From: Simmondsia chinensis
Lineage: Eukaryota; Streptophyta; Magnoliopsida; Caryophyllales; Simmondsiaceae
Length of the DNA stretch: 64,000 nt
Assembly: GCA_018398585.1 (NCBI GenBank)
Contig: JAGTTD010000020.1
Coordinates: forward strand, 20,184,350-20,248,349
Direction: 5' to 3'
The notes under the pieces: generated by a model
The model's database searches: none
Told to the model about the DNA's origin: nothing
What the model saw: the letters and a program-made list of their open reading frames with translations, nothing else
Part shown: positions 1-10,480 of the stretch, one piece after another
Position numbering within the stretch: position 1 is the stretch's first letter
Layout of the letters: each line of letters begins with the position of its first letter
Made by a program: the position numbers and the translations under genes

Positions 1-988
1 TTAAGGATGCATAAACTAATCCGCTAGCACATACCTTTTTTTTTTAGTGCTTATTTCAGTAACTATAAAGTTGATTCTTCTTAAGCTTTCCCTGTGGCCC
101 ATGTAGCGAGCTTTCACCCGGCAGCTCCCGATCCAGTTGGCTCAAGGTGCCAGGTTTTAAGATACTCCTGCGGGCTTACTTGCTTGAGACACAGGGGCTA
201 CAAGAACCAACCAGTCATGTTTTTTTTAGGGGTTACTCAAGATAAAGAAATGTACAATTGATTTCAACATTGTTAGAAGTAGAATAGTGGATTCCTATTC
301 CTAAAGTTATTACCATTATTTCGACCCAAACAATACGATATGTCACAAGATTAAGGGTGAAAAGTAATAATTTCACTAACTAGTTAAAAGACAAAAATAT
401 GGATTCAAAAGTTTGATCCAGCGATAATCTCATCTCATAAATATTCTAATCATCAAAGTAAATCTCAGAACTAGCTGACAATAAGGGTCACAAACAACCT
501 TATGCTCATTTATGCCTTCAAAAATGTAGCTAATTTAAGCCAAATGAAGCTTTAAAGGACAAACAAAAGTTCGCTCTCATCTACCATCCCCAAACCCAAA
601 CCTTGCATTGTCCTCAATACAATCGGCAAAAATAAATTCAAGCAAGGAAAGGAAAGAGACGACCTGACGTGTGACATATTCAGCGACATGTGGTAAGCAA
701 ATCCAAAGAAGAAAGATGGAGGTAGCAAGCTGCAATCGAAGACATAGAAGACAGGATATTAAAAAAACTTGTTAGTAGTGTTAAAAAAAAAGAGCGTACA
801 GGTGTTTAGTAAAAGAGGAACAAAGTTATCATAGGAGGGATAATAAACGGATCTACAATTGAAAGAGAGTTCATGCTAAAAACAATAATAATAATAAATA
901 AAATAAAAGTAAATTAAAGATAGGTTGGGTTGCCTCTCAAGAGTGCTAAGTTTAACGTCTTCAGCCGGATGCAGTTTAGAGCACGAGA
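1..988. other. Non-coding interior of the Athila-like element
   Basis: No coding domain is visible on either strand. On the minus strand, just after the protease linker, the sequence includes a GTTAAACTTAGC stretch followed by GGCAACCCAACC. I recall comparable wording in non-coding parts of Athila-type elements, but I cannot check it here. The segment is not similar to the LTR at 3735-5231, so the 3' LTR must lie outside the window if it exists. Confidence 0.4.
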
Positions 989-1345
989 TCAACCAAAATC
1001 CGAGGCAATGTCTACCATAGAACTCAGGTTGATCCAGTAGGGACGAACCCTAAACCCAACAGTGTTTCGAGACTCGTGACTATCAAGGAAGGAAACATTA
1101 CTAGCGTCAGGGTCACAAATCTCTATCCTACTAGGTGTAGGTGATGAAGCACAGTTATTGACACAGATAGGGACACTATTATGATCATCACTTTTAGTAG
1201 AATCTGGCTTACCTGGCTCTACCAAAGGGTTAATATCATCAACCTTGTAGCATTCCAACTCGTCCTCAGTCTCAGGGTGTCCAACAGAGTTTGACACCTT
1301 CAATTTTCCCTTGAGGTTTCCAAAAGAAACCTCCAACACTCCCAT
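989..1345 (-). pseudogene. Linker after the Athila-like protease
   Basis: This open segment begins MGVLEVSFGNLKGKLKV, the short strand that follows the protease active domain and precedes reverse transcriptase in Athila-like polyproteins. It is in a different frame from the protease segment upstream, so a frameshift separates them near 1350-1385. The rest is acidic and polar with no domain I recognise. No reverse transcriptase follows: the next bases to the left are AT-rich and non-coding. Confidence 0.55.
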
Positions 1346-1384
1346 CCTACAGTGAATAATAGCGTCGGCTGTTGCTAGAAATGG

Positions 1385-2002
1385 TCAACTTAGAATAGTA
1401 GGAGCGTTGCGCTTTCGCCTAGGAGTAGGGTCTATATTTAAGACAATAAAACCAATAGGGAAGACAAACTTGTCAACCTTGAGAAGGACATCTTCCACTA
1501 CTCCACGAGGTACCCACTCCGTCCTATCAGCCAACTGAAGTATAACATTAGTTGGTTTAAAGTGTCCTATTTCCAGTTCCTGAAAAACTAAGTAAGGAAT
1601 AAGGTTTACACTCGCTCCTAAATCTAGCAAGGCTCTACTGGTATAACGCTCTCCTAAGACGCATGCAACCAAAAATGCCCCAGGGTCTCTAAACTTGGGT
1701 GGGCAGCCCAACTCTAAAATGCTGCTCACCTTCTCAATGAGCCGGACCTTCTTCGGGATATGTGCTTGTGCGCGCTTCTTTTTGGTGTAGAGGTCCTTGA
1801 GGAATTTGGCATACATAGGAATGTGTTTAATGGCTTCAATCAATGGCAAGCTGATCTTCATGTCCTTAAACACATCTATGAGCTCAACCCTCTTTGGGTC
1901 GTCCTTCTTCTTTGGTCCCATAAGGGCCGAAGGACAAGGGACAACGGGTTCATAAATCCTTTCTCGTGATCCCTCCCTATCAGCAGTGGGAGGGGGAGTC
2001 AC
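1385..2002 (-). pseudogene. Athila-like aspartic protease region
   Basis: The protease signature is LLDLGASVNLIP, the form in which Athila/Tat elements carry D-L-G-A-S rather than D-S/T-G, followed by LQLADRTEWVPRGVVEDV and the core of the second strand. It lies downstream of gag on the minus strand, as expected for gag-pro order. The N-terminal part (KDDPKRVELIDVFKDMKISLPLIEAI) matches the linker before the protease in this branch. The segment ends at a frame change at about 1385. The role would be maturation of the polyprotein; no intact polyprotein remains. Confidence 0.8.
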
Positions 2003-2426
2003 ATCCTTCTCAGTTTCAACCTCAACTTCCCTAAGGTTCTCCTATCCTGAAACCGACACAATTTGAGAGCAAGCTAGGGTTAGAACTAGTTGATCCTGTG
2101 AGGTTTGTGAGTGGTTGGGAGGGTAACCTCCCTTCCTCTATCCTATTCAGTGTGTGGGTCAACTGTCCTATATGGGTATCTAATTTGGCGATAGATTACG
2201 AGTGAAACCAAACCAATTGTGTGGTGTCCTCGATAAAGTGGAGCATGCGCTCCTCGAACTATGACATAAATCTTGGAGGTGGAGGAGGAGGGTCATTGTG
2301 AGAAACATTGGAGTGAGGTCGAACATCATACCTATGCCCTCCCTTAAAAATGGGAGGGTGCATGTTACCTACGAAGCCGGGATCTTCTTGTTTTGTGGGT
2401 TGATATTGATTGGCGTCCTACTTCCA

Positions 2427-3413
2427 CTAGAAGTTCGGATGATCGTGCCCGTTGGGATTGTAGGTGTTGGAGAACGGGCTGCTATTTCCCGAATATCCTT
2501 GAGCTATATGAACCTGTTCCTGTATATATATGGGAAATTGTGTTGCATATAAACAAATAAGTATAGAATGGTCCTCACCTGAATAAATGCCACACAGAGT
2601 AGTGTCACTCGATAACTCAACTGCATTGACCATGCGCACATTAGTAGGATTCACCTGCAAGTTCATAATCTGATCCATCTTTCTACTAAGGGTGTCTAGT
2701 CTACGATTGATGTTATCGTTGGGTGCTACTTCGTAGACACCATGTATACCCCCTCTAACCACCCTCATAGAAGAGGCTTGGTCGAGAGAGTGTTCGCTGA
2801 GGCGCTCAAATAGCGTCCATGCCTTGTCCTCATCTTGTTGGTTAAATGCTTCCCTGCATGAAGCATTAACCATTTGCCTGTTGGAAGCCGTGATACCATC
2901 GTAGAAATTCTACACAAGAGCCCACTTGGGTGACCCGTGGTGGGGACAGCTTCTAAAGAGCTCCTTAAATCTGTCCCAACTCTCATGAAATTGTTCCTTA
3001 TTCTTTTGTTCAAAATTGTTGATTGCACGTCTAACAGCCATAATTCTGGCTTTAGGATAAAACTTGATTAGGAACTTTTGCTTGAGGTTAGCCCAAGTAG
3101 TGATTTCACCTCTCGGAAGAGACTGAAACCACCTTTTGGCTACATCCTTTAATGAGAATGGAAAAAGACATAGCTGAACAGCATCAGTTGAGACTTCTTG
3201 CTGATGACAAGTTTCGTAAATTTCTTTAAACACATCAAGGTGCTCGTATGGGCTCTCAATCGGCTTCCCATAGAAAATGGGAAGTATGTTGATAATCCCA
3301 GGCTTAAGCTCGAAGTTAACATTACCCACGGCGGGTAACGTAACTCCGGCGAGGGGGACGTACGTGTGGGGAATGAAGTGGTCCCCAATCATACGTGGTG
3401 CAAAGTTAGACAT
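2427..3413 (-). pseudogene. Athila-like gag (one stop codon)
   Basis: The start at 3413 is the Met of MSNFAPRM; the hydrophobic stretch further upstream is translated leader and is ignored. The retrotransposon gag core is clear around residues 50-150, with FSLKDVAKRWFQSLP, ITTWANLKQKFL and ESWDRFKELFRSCPHHG. A stop at 2910-2912 interrupts the reading frame, but the same frame continues to 2427 with FYDGI and residues typical of the gag C-terminal half. Gag would form the cytoplasmic virus-like particle. One stop in an otherwise open frame implies moderate age. Confidence 0.8.
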
Positions 3414-3707
3414 TCTAAAAAAAAAATAACTAAAACAAAAAAAAAAGAGAGTAAAACTAAACGAACAAAGAAAAATAAAACAGAAAAGTAAACCAATGAA
3501 AAATAAGTTTTTTTTAAACAAAGAAAAAAATAATATTAAAATTTTAAAAATAAAACAGTAAAATAAAATAACTAAAAATAAACAAAAAAAAAAGTAAAGT
3601 AAATTTTTTTTATTTATTTAGATTTTTTTCTTAAACAAAAAAAAAAACAAACAAATAAATTAATTAAATAAAATAACTTGCTAATTTCAAAATCAACTTA
3701 GCTTACC

Positions 3708-3728
3708 GATTCCCCAGCAACGGCGCCA
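3708..3728 (-). other. Primer binding site, tRNA-Asp
   Basis: The plus strand reads GATTCCCCAGCAACGGCGCCA, which matches the 3' end of plant tRNA-Asp(GTC) including its CCA apart from small differences. It lies immediately inside the LTR, at the position where reverse transcription of the minus-strand element would be primed. Confidence 0.85.
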
Positions 3729-3734
3729 AAAACT

Positions 3735-5231
3735 TGATGTGATTTTAAAGTGTGTTTTAAAACCGTCTACTCGCAAGCGTACGAGATCATCGTAGCTAAA
3801 TCGGGTATACGGGTCGTATCCACCAAGAGTCACAGTTAAGTTGGATTTTGTTATTAACAAGAGGTTGAAATCGAGTTTTGGGTTGGTTTAAATGATTTGT
3901 TAACTAAAATAGCAAAACCGACGATAAACTAAAAGTGTCAATTCAATTGAGTTTAGTTTAGAGAGTAAATTTAGGGTAGCTTAACACATATTCTGTCATT
4001 ATATTTTACTTAGGATGTTGATTTGAAGGACTTAGGCTACAAGCTCTAAGCCTGGGTTAATATATAAATTAGGGCTTAGGGTAATGAACTAGTCTAAAGG
4101 CATAACCTATCTTAGCACCCTAAGTGTAGTATATGTTATCTCATTAGCACTACTTAATTCCTTTGATACTCTTAATTCAATATTAATTTACATAAAAGAT
4201 TGGGTTCAGGGTTGGATACAACCTCAACCTTGACCACGTGTGAAATCCTGTTATATTATGATCTAGGCTACAAGCACAAGACTAAATCGCTGCAAAGTTG
4301 GAGATCTAGTTATGGCTACAAGCACACTTACAAAAATATCTAACAATCATGAAGAACTCCCCACAGGGGTGCGAATATAACATAACTAAACCAATCGTCA
4401 AAACTATAATATAAATTTGGGATACGGGCGGCTATCCGCCCTTCATCCCTAAACTAAAAGAGTCTACTCCTCTAGGGGAGTTTTATACATCATTAAAATC
4501 TAAAAAAAGAGAAAACAATGAGTAAACAACTAGGAATTGAAAACTCCCTCAATTGACGTTGAAGTTGATCCTTGCTTTGATCCTTTCGGCACTCCGACTA
4601 CCTGCGTTTCGGCGTTTGAGAAGACCTTGGATCTCGTAGCGGCTTTGGGAGGAGAGGAGGTGTGACAAAAGATGTGAAATTAGGTGTCCTCCTCCATATT
4701 TATACATGGGGCGTGCTTTGGGGCTGGTCCCGTGCCATTCCCGATCGATCGATCATCGCCCCCCTAGCAGCTTGCGCAGTTAACTTAAAACGAGCGTAAC
4801 TTTTGATCCGTAATGAGTTATGGGCCAAATTATATACCAAATCGAAGATCTCAAAGAGATCTACGTGAGACAAGTGGTTTCATAAGTATATTAGCAAAAT
4901 ATTGGTTCATAAATACCCTTTTTTTAGCCTTTTACTCATTTTAAGCTCGACCAATTGCCAAAATGCATGGTCAATCAATCCACACGCCCAAGGAAAGACT
5001 CTTTTTGACCGAATCTTGATCCGATGGGTACTTATTTTGCACACGTGGTCAGTTTTCTCAAAGTCGTCTTCAATTATTCCTCGATTACGCTTGAATCTTC
5101 CACTTTTCAGCCTTTGTTTGCTCCGTTGCACTCTAAGCCAAAATGTACCTAGATTACAATAAAAACACACATGTAGAGGCCGAATATATGGCAGGAATGA
5201 GAAATAAAATATGTAAAAATCAAGTGCATCA
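3735..5231 (-). repeat. 5' LTR of the Athila-like element
   Basis: The limits are set by short inverted ends, TGATG at 3735 and CATCA ending at 5231, and by the tRNA-Asp primer site six bases from the inner end. Length is 1497 bp, within the long-LTR range of Athila elements. There is no second LTR in the window to compare, so the outer limit is inferred from the CATCA end and from the change to unrelated sequence at 5232. Confidence 0.7.
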
Positions 5232-5491
5232 GTGCCTCTTCTTCCGGGAATAGTTTAAGGAAGCTTTGGTCCGTGCCTTCTTCATCACCCAGTGTCAACA
5301 GGTGTTGAGGCTGGGTTCCCGGCCCCAGCTCAGGATTTGCCCCCTATTGAATCCGGCAACGCTCAATTCGCTGGAATTCTCTTCGATCTCCTCAAACCTC
5401 CTCTCGGTCTTCCGCTAGAAATCCCGCTCATATACATCTCCGACGACGGTGTATCTCTGTCCCTCACGGGCCATCTCAGAAGTCATTCTAA

Positions 5492-5503
5492 GCTCTGATA
5501 CCA
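5492..5503 (-). other. Primer binding site, initiator-Met tRNA
   Basis: The plus strand reads GCTCTGATACCA, the reverse complement of TGGTATCAGAGC, the usual plant initiator-Met primer site. It lies five bases inside the LTR. Confidence 0.85.
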
Positions 5504-5508
5504 ACTAA

Positions 5509-5999
5509 TGCAGAGCGTAAAAGTGGGATTTCAGAACGAAAAGGTTCAACGGCCTTCCCTTTAATTTTGTTACGAAACTAATAAAAACAAGGAGGAAAAA
5601 GTCACTCAATTTCTCACAACCTAAGAAAGAGAGAAAACCCTAGAAAATTGATCATCAAATCTCAAAATTATGAAAAGCTAACTAAACCCTACTTAGTCTT
5701 CCTCTTGTTTATATAGAGGAGCTAATTAACTAATAATAAAACATTAAAAGATAATTCAAAATTTAAGTCTGAAAACTAATCCTATTTAAAATCAAACTCT
5801 AATTATTCGTTAGCTACGTTTCTAGCCCAAATCGCCAACCCGTGATCCCGCCAAGCATGATCTACCAAGGTTGCCCCGTGTCTCTATTTCCCTTATGTTT
5901 CTCTATCTCGATTCCGCCAATTGACCCATCTTGCCACGATCGACCCGCCCAAACTCATTCGCTCTAGAACCCACCAAAGGCTGAGGCGAGGTTGCATCA
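5509..5999 (-). repeat. LTR with initiator-Met primer context
   Basis: The 491 bp LTR reads TGATGCAACC at its minus-strand start (5999) and CGCTCTGCA at its end (5509). The next bases on the minus strand are a 5-base spacer and the primer site at 5492-5503. Limits come from the TG...CA termini and the primer site; no partner LTR is in the window. Confidence 0.7.
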
Positions 6000-6735
6000 C
6001 TTTATATATAATGTGAGGAAAATAGCAAGGGGTGGCGGGTTTATGAATGATGGGTATATTCTTACCTTAAAATTAATACATATGTAATTTGAAATATTGG
6101 GGGAAAAAAAGAGAGGAAAAAAAAAAAGAAAGAAGAAAGAAGAAAAAATGAGAAAATGAGGTAGGTTTTTTGATTTAGGGTAGATTTTTTTTATAAAAGT
6201 TTTTATTGAAAACTATCTAAATTTTTATGTATAATTACAGAAAATTACGTTCATTTTCTATATTTTCGATGTCATATCTAAACTTTTCAAACTTTTTCAA
6301 TGTCACACTTTAAAGTAACGCCATTAGCATTTGTAAGTTTTTGCTGACATGGCATCTAAAAAAAGGAAAATACTTAAAGAAATTAGAATTTATATTTAAA
6401 ATAATTTTAAATGTCTTAAAAAACATGTAAATATTTTTAAAACTCTTTAATATTCAGCAAAATTATTTATATATTCTTAAAGATATTTTAAATATTTGAA
6501 TAATATATTAAATATTTAAAAATGTCAAAATGTAAAAAAATTACATATTTATATAAATATTTAAATGTACTTTAAATTACTGAAAACATTTTTAAAAATT
6601 AAAATATTCTAAAAGTTTTGAATATTTAAAAATATTTTAAATGTTTATAAAATTTTATAAATATTTATATATACTTTAAATTATTTAAAATATTTAAAAT
6701 ATCAATTAAACATTTAATTTTTTTTGAACATTAAA
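6000..6735. other. AT-rich intergenic stretch
   Basis: No gene or element is recognised. A purine-rich run lies near 6100-6150. From 6200 the sequence is dominated by short AAATATTT-like motifs in both orientations, giving low complexity. It ends at the poly(A) end of the minus-strand LINE relic. Confidence 0.5.
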
Positions 6736-6817
6736 ATATTCTAATTTTTTTGGGTAAATCAGCAAAAAAATATATATCACACAAAAAAGATATATACAAG
6801 TCTACGCAGGGTATACC

Positions 6818-7336
6818 TAGGGATGGCAATAGGGTGAGGCAGGTAAGGGGGGTGCCTCCTCCATACCTGTGCCGGCTACCCAAATTCTATACCCATACCC
6901 GCTCCATTGCTTGCCACGGGTATGAAGTGGAAACCCGCATCTGCCCAACGGGTACAAACTCAAACCCATACCCGTCCCATTACCTGTGGGTATCCAACGG
7001 GTATCCCTCACCCACCCTGTACCTTCTCTAATGTATGTAGAAAACGATTATATATACCCATTCATATTAGTTATTTAATACTATTTTTAAAACCAATTAT
7101 ATTTTTTTATCACATTAATAAATAATTTGGGTTATTGAATTTAAATACATAATTTTTTAATTTAAAGATTTACTATGTACGAAATAAAACGGGCATGGTG
7201 AGTATGAGGTGGGGTGGGACGGATACAAAACTATATTCGTACCCACCCCATACCCGTGATGGGTGCGCGGCGGGTATACCTAATCGGTACCCACTACCTG
7301 CCCCACTTATCCGTACCCACCCTATTGCCATCCCTA
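6818..7336. mobile_element. Non-autonomous hAT element
   Basis: The ends are perfect inverted repeats, TAGGGATGGCAATAGGGTG on the left and its complement on the right. They are flanked by an 8 bp duplication, GGTATACC at 6810-6817 and GGCATACC at 7337-7344 (one mismatch). An 8 bp duplication is the hAT hallmark. Near both ends are many CGGGTA/TACCCG-type subterminal motifs, the kind that bind hAT transposases. The 519 bp interior has no transposase. It sits inside the LINE 3' end; removing it restores LINE-like sequence, which supports the limits. Confidence 0.85.
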
Positions 7337-7549
7337 GGCATACCCAAGGCAAGGAGCCTATAACAGCAATCAAAAATAAAACAAAAATAAGATGCAAAAA
7401 GCAGCAAACAATGCCCATAAGGCCAAAACAACGAGAGAACATGAAGACAAACAAACTATTTGTCCATCTCTCATTCTTGAAGTAAATCAACATGGTAGTG
7501 CGCATTGCAAAAAGTAGGTGCAGCGAGCAAGCGGTTGCGAATAATTACC

Positions 7550-8138
7550 TTAATCACAGCATTGCAGGTCTTGACTGGTGCCTCTGTATCTCAGGTTTTG
7601 CTCATAGCAAAGTATATACATTGTCACCGAAAGATAGAGGCGGGCAATGGAGTTGTTGATTCTTCTCCCCTTGAGACGTCTAAAAGCCCAAGCCAGAAGC
7701 TCGGGCCATGGGCGCGTGGACCAGGCAATCAAAATGATTGCAACAATTCTACCTTAAACAGATGTTGAGAAAGGAAAGATGAAAAAGATGTGGTTATGGG
7801 ACTCATTAGCATAGCCACACAACACACATGAAGGCTGAGCACCTCGAACCCCATGCCTCATCATTCGATTCCACATCCATAGCCTCTCATAACTGACCAA
7901 TTAGAGCACAAAGGAGTGTCTTAGAATGTGCAAGGTAAACCAGAGCAAGTGAGTGCCAAGAGAGACAAGTGGAAGTCAATAAGCGAGCACGAAGCCGCTC
8001 AGAAAGACGTCCGAAAGGAAGCACATAATCAATCCACAAGGCATTGTCCATCCCATCACTGATAATATGTCTGAAAGGACCAGAACAGGCAATGGGAAGA
8101 TGAAGAATGTGCCGCCAACACCATGGAGCCAACTTCAA
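7550..8138 (-). pseudogene. LINE ORF2 C-terminal relic (zf-RVT region)
   Basis: Two open pieces in different frames align by eye to the C-terminal part of the LINE ORF2 at 43805-44980. Matching stretches include GDGLDTALWTDYWLPCGRLSE against SDGMDNALWIDYVLPFGRLSE, and HLRGREIGNIIARLCLSATVY against RLKGRRINNSIARLYLSVTMY. The tail region of plant L1 ORF2 normally carries a zinc-finger (zf-RVT) and follows the reverse transcriptase. The piece is non-functional. Confidence 0.75.
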
Positions 8139-8850
8139 TATGCCAATAGTCTGGAAGGTACGAAAGGTATGACCTGGAAACCGATTAACATGAATCCACT
8201 GCTGCCACAGAGAGGAAGGATTGGAGAGTAGAAACTAGATATGCTTCATGATAAAAGCCTGATTCCACTCCTTAAGATGTCAGATCCCAAGGCCACCCTC
8301 TCGACGAGGGTAGCACAGGTGCCTCCAGACAACCTTCACTCCCTCATAGCTAGCGAGATGCCTCTTTAGAGGAAGGCAGCTAAAATGGACTCGATCCTAC
8401 TAATCACCTCCTTCGAAAGCTTGAAGACAGATGACTATTAGACTTGAATTAAAAAGAGAACTGGCCAAATCAGCTACATACGACCAGCATAGGATAAAGA
8501 ACATGAGATCCGGAGCTAAATTCGAGAGAAGATGTGATCAATAAGCGACTTATATATAGAAGCTGAGAAGTAATAATCACATCCCCAAATATCTGACCGC
8601 GTAATGATCAATCCTGAAGCCCAGAATATCTATAATTGACTACTGAGTATGAGAATCAAGATCAACCAAAAATATTGAGCTCTTCGCTGCATTCAAGACT
8701 AGCCCCAAAAGCGCTGCGAAGCAACCCAAAGACTCTCAAACCATGTCACACTCTCAATACCACCATGACAAACAATCATATGATCATCCGCAAAGCTCAA
8801 ATGACTTACCGTGCAACAGTCACATTTTGGAAGGGTTGGTGACTCACCGT

Positions 8851-9015
8851 GCAGTAGTCACATTAATGATTATGATTGTAATATGGGGTTTGGGGCTTAT
8901 GATTAGATATTGCAATTCCTTAAATTTCATAGAGGATGAAGTATCTGTTTGGGTCCCATAGTTTTCTCCCTCTAGTTAAAAGAGACTTTCAACATTTTTT
9001 TTATAATTATAATTA
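8851..9015. other. Short intergenic stretch
   Basis: No feature is recognised between the LINE relic and the SINE. The sequence is AT-rich with a T run near 8995. Confidence 0.4.
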
Positions 9016-9163
9016 GCGACAGAGCTCTTAGGTTAGGGGTGCTCGGAAATAGCCTCTCTTCAGGTTCACACCCTGAAGGGGGAAGGCGGCGCACATCTAC
9101 CCTCCCCAGACCCCGCTTTCGCGGGAGCCCTTGAGGCACTGGAGTTGTTGTTGTTGTTGTTGT
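9016..9163 (+). repeat. SINE copy with (TTG)n tail, head missing
   Basis: The body reads AATAGCCTCTCTTCAGGTTC, then GAAGGGGGAAGGCGGCGCAC, CCCCAGACCCCG and GGGAGCCCTTGAGGCACTGG, ending in a TTG repeat. This is the body shared by the copies at 30.0, 52.2, 57.0, 60.8 and 61.3 kb. The copy starts just after the point where the complete copy at 60.7 kb leaves its 5S-derived head, so it is 5' truncated or belongs to a headless subtype. Confidence 0.75.
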
Positions 9164-9396
9164 TGACAAAGCTGTGATACAAAACAGGCAACTCAAACAA
9201 ATCAGCCCTGAATCAACCCGTATAAGAACGGGGATTAAAACAACAAAGTAGAATAGACAGAAATACAAGCAAAAAAAAGGCATACCCTAAGAGCCTCAAC
9301 CATCACTAGGGAGGACTCAGAAACATGACAAACCAAAGGACAGAAAAAAAGGACTATCAAGCCCCTAATCAATCGAAGCATAGCACTTAGCATAAG

Positions 9397-10008
9397 CTAA
9401 TCATAACCGTCAAAATCCAGTTTTAGTCTTTTCCTCATCTCCAATGTGCGCTCCGCAACAAAGATCTTACCACCATCTTTAATACTATTGCCCCTTTTCA
9501 CTAGATTCTTCTTTTTTGGTTTGCCAGAGGCCTCTTGTAGCTCCCGCCTAGCTTTCTCTTTCATCTTGGGCTTCAACGCTCTCCTACCCCTTTTAGTCGC
9601 ACCCGACTTAGGGATCCGATATCCCGCCAATATTGTTTCCCTTTTTTGCCCAACTATGTTGGACTCTTCCATAAACGGCACCGACACTTGGACATTCCTG
9701 GGAAAACTTCCTTTATGCGTGGGGTCTTGCGAAGGCAGGGGCTCGAAGCCTGGCGGAAACTTGGGCCCGGAGGACCCTAAGTCATTATTACTTACGGCTT
9801 CTCGGGCTTCGTTCTTATGGGACAATGTCTGATCATGAGATTTTATTGTTTTTCGTTCAACGTAAAAATTTGTGTGTTGATTTTTATTGTTTTTTGTTTC
9901 TGTTGTACTTGATATGTGATTTTTCCCAACAATAAACAAATAACAAGTTTTACACCATTTCACATTGTCATTTGGACTGTTTATTAAATACACGTAACTT
10001 TTGGACAA
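9397..10008 (-). pseudogene. Possible LINE ORF1/ORF2 linker relic
   Basis: The conceptual product of about 200 residues is basic in its C-terminal half (ATKRGRRALKPKMKEKARREL) and contains GSSGPKFPPGFEPL. A proline-glycine-phenylalanine FPPGF motif followed by a basic tract is common in the linker between the gag-like part and the endonuclease of plant L1-type LINEs. It has the same orientation as the LINE relic at 6736-8850 but lies beyond its 5' end, so it may be a separate fragment. The N-terminal 60 residues look random. I do not see an endonuclease domain. Confidence 0.4.
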
Positions 10009-10189
10009 AAAAAGTATCTCGTAAAGATTTTCAACTAAAACATTAATGTATTGAGTCTCATGTTACTAATATGTAATTTACCCTTAATTTGTTTATCCAA
10101 ATATTGACCATTAATTTAATTAGAGCAAATTAACTAGACACCCCATGAGCTTTCTATACAAACACAAGTGACCCTACAGTTTTAGTTAA

Positions 10190-10480
10190 ACATAACACAA
10201 CTAAAGTCCCCTTTTGGTCCAAAAAGTGATCAAAAAAGACAAAGTGGTCATTCAAGTCAAATTTTATAATATTTAGTCACAATTTTTAACAAAAGTCTCA
10301 TTTAGTCACCCAAGTCCTTTAAAGTAGACAAGTTAATAGAACAAGTAAGAATCTAGAAAATTTTATCACCGGACTTCATTAAAAACTCATTTTGGTCACT
10401 AAAGTGATTTAAAAATAACAAAATTCATCATCCAAATAAAAAATAACAAATTTAATTATATTTTATTTACTTGTTTATTT
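10190..10480 (+). repeat. Left arm of the long inverted repeat
   Basis: Contains several short TAGTCAC/AAGTCAAATTTT-type motifs arranged irregularly. The arm is the imperfect inverse of 12800-13110. By eye the arms share roughly three quarters of bases, with several small indels. Confidence 0.55.

Larger units (their letters stand above)
1..5231 (-). mobile_element. Athila-like Ty3/gypsy element, 5' half (gag-protease)
   Basis: Reading on the minus strand from 5231 leftwards there is an LTR (3735-5231), a tRNA-Asp primer site directly after it, a gag gene and an aspartic protease. The order and the Asp primer are typical of the Athila/Tat branch of Ty3/gypsy. The 3' LTR is not in the window. 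The 988 bases left of the protease region show no reverse transcriptase or integrase, so the copy is either a gag-pro non-autonomous form or is truncated near the window edge. The right end at 5231 lies inside the leader of another LTR element, which suggests a nested insertion; only one junction can be seen. Confidence 0.8.
5232..5999 (-). mobile_element. LTR-retrotransposon 5' end (LTR, primer site, leader)
   Basis: On the minus strand an LTR (5509-5999) is followed by TTAGT and then TGGTATCAGAGC, the initiator-Met tRNA primer site. After it comes a short open stretch, MTSEMAREGQRYTVVGDVY, which then hits a stop. The rest of the element is cut off at 5231 by the Athila-like LTR. The gypsy or copia affiliation cannot be decided from so little. 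The small plus-strand reading frame at 5292-5498 is a shadow of this leader. Confidence 0.65.
6736..8850 (-). mobile_element. 5'-truncated L1-type LINE relic
   Basis: The minus strand carries the 3' third of an L1-type LINE related to the full copy at 38967-45150. From right to left there is a reverse transcriptase fragment with SFADDHMIVCHG near 8760-8800, the zf-RVT-type tail (7887-8138, CWRHILHLPIACSGPFRH...ALWIDYVLPFGRLSERL; 7550-7732, RLKGRRINNSIARLYLSV), and a 3' end ending GCTGATTTACCC plus an A run at about 6742-6749. The corresponding end of the full copy reads GCTGACTTACC plus A run. Stops and frameshifts are frequent. A hAT element splits the 3' end. Near 8795-8860 a stretch of about 45 bp containing CACCGTGCAGTAGTCACATT is duplicated imperfectly. 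Confidence 0.8.

Noticed and set aside
2298..2552. Plus-strand reading frame opposite gag
   Set aside because: Shadow of the minus-strand gag region; no domain.
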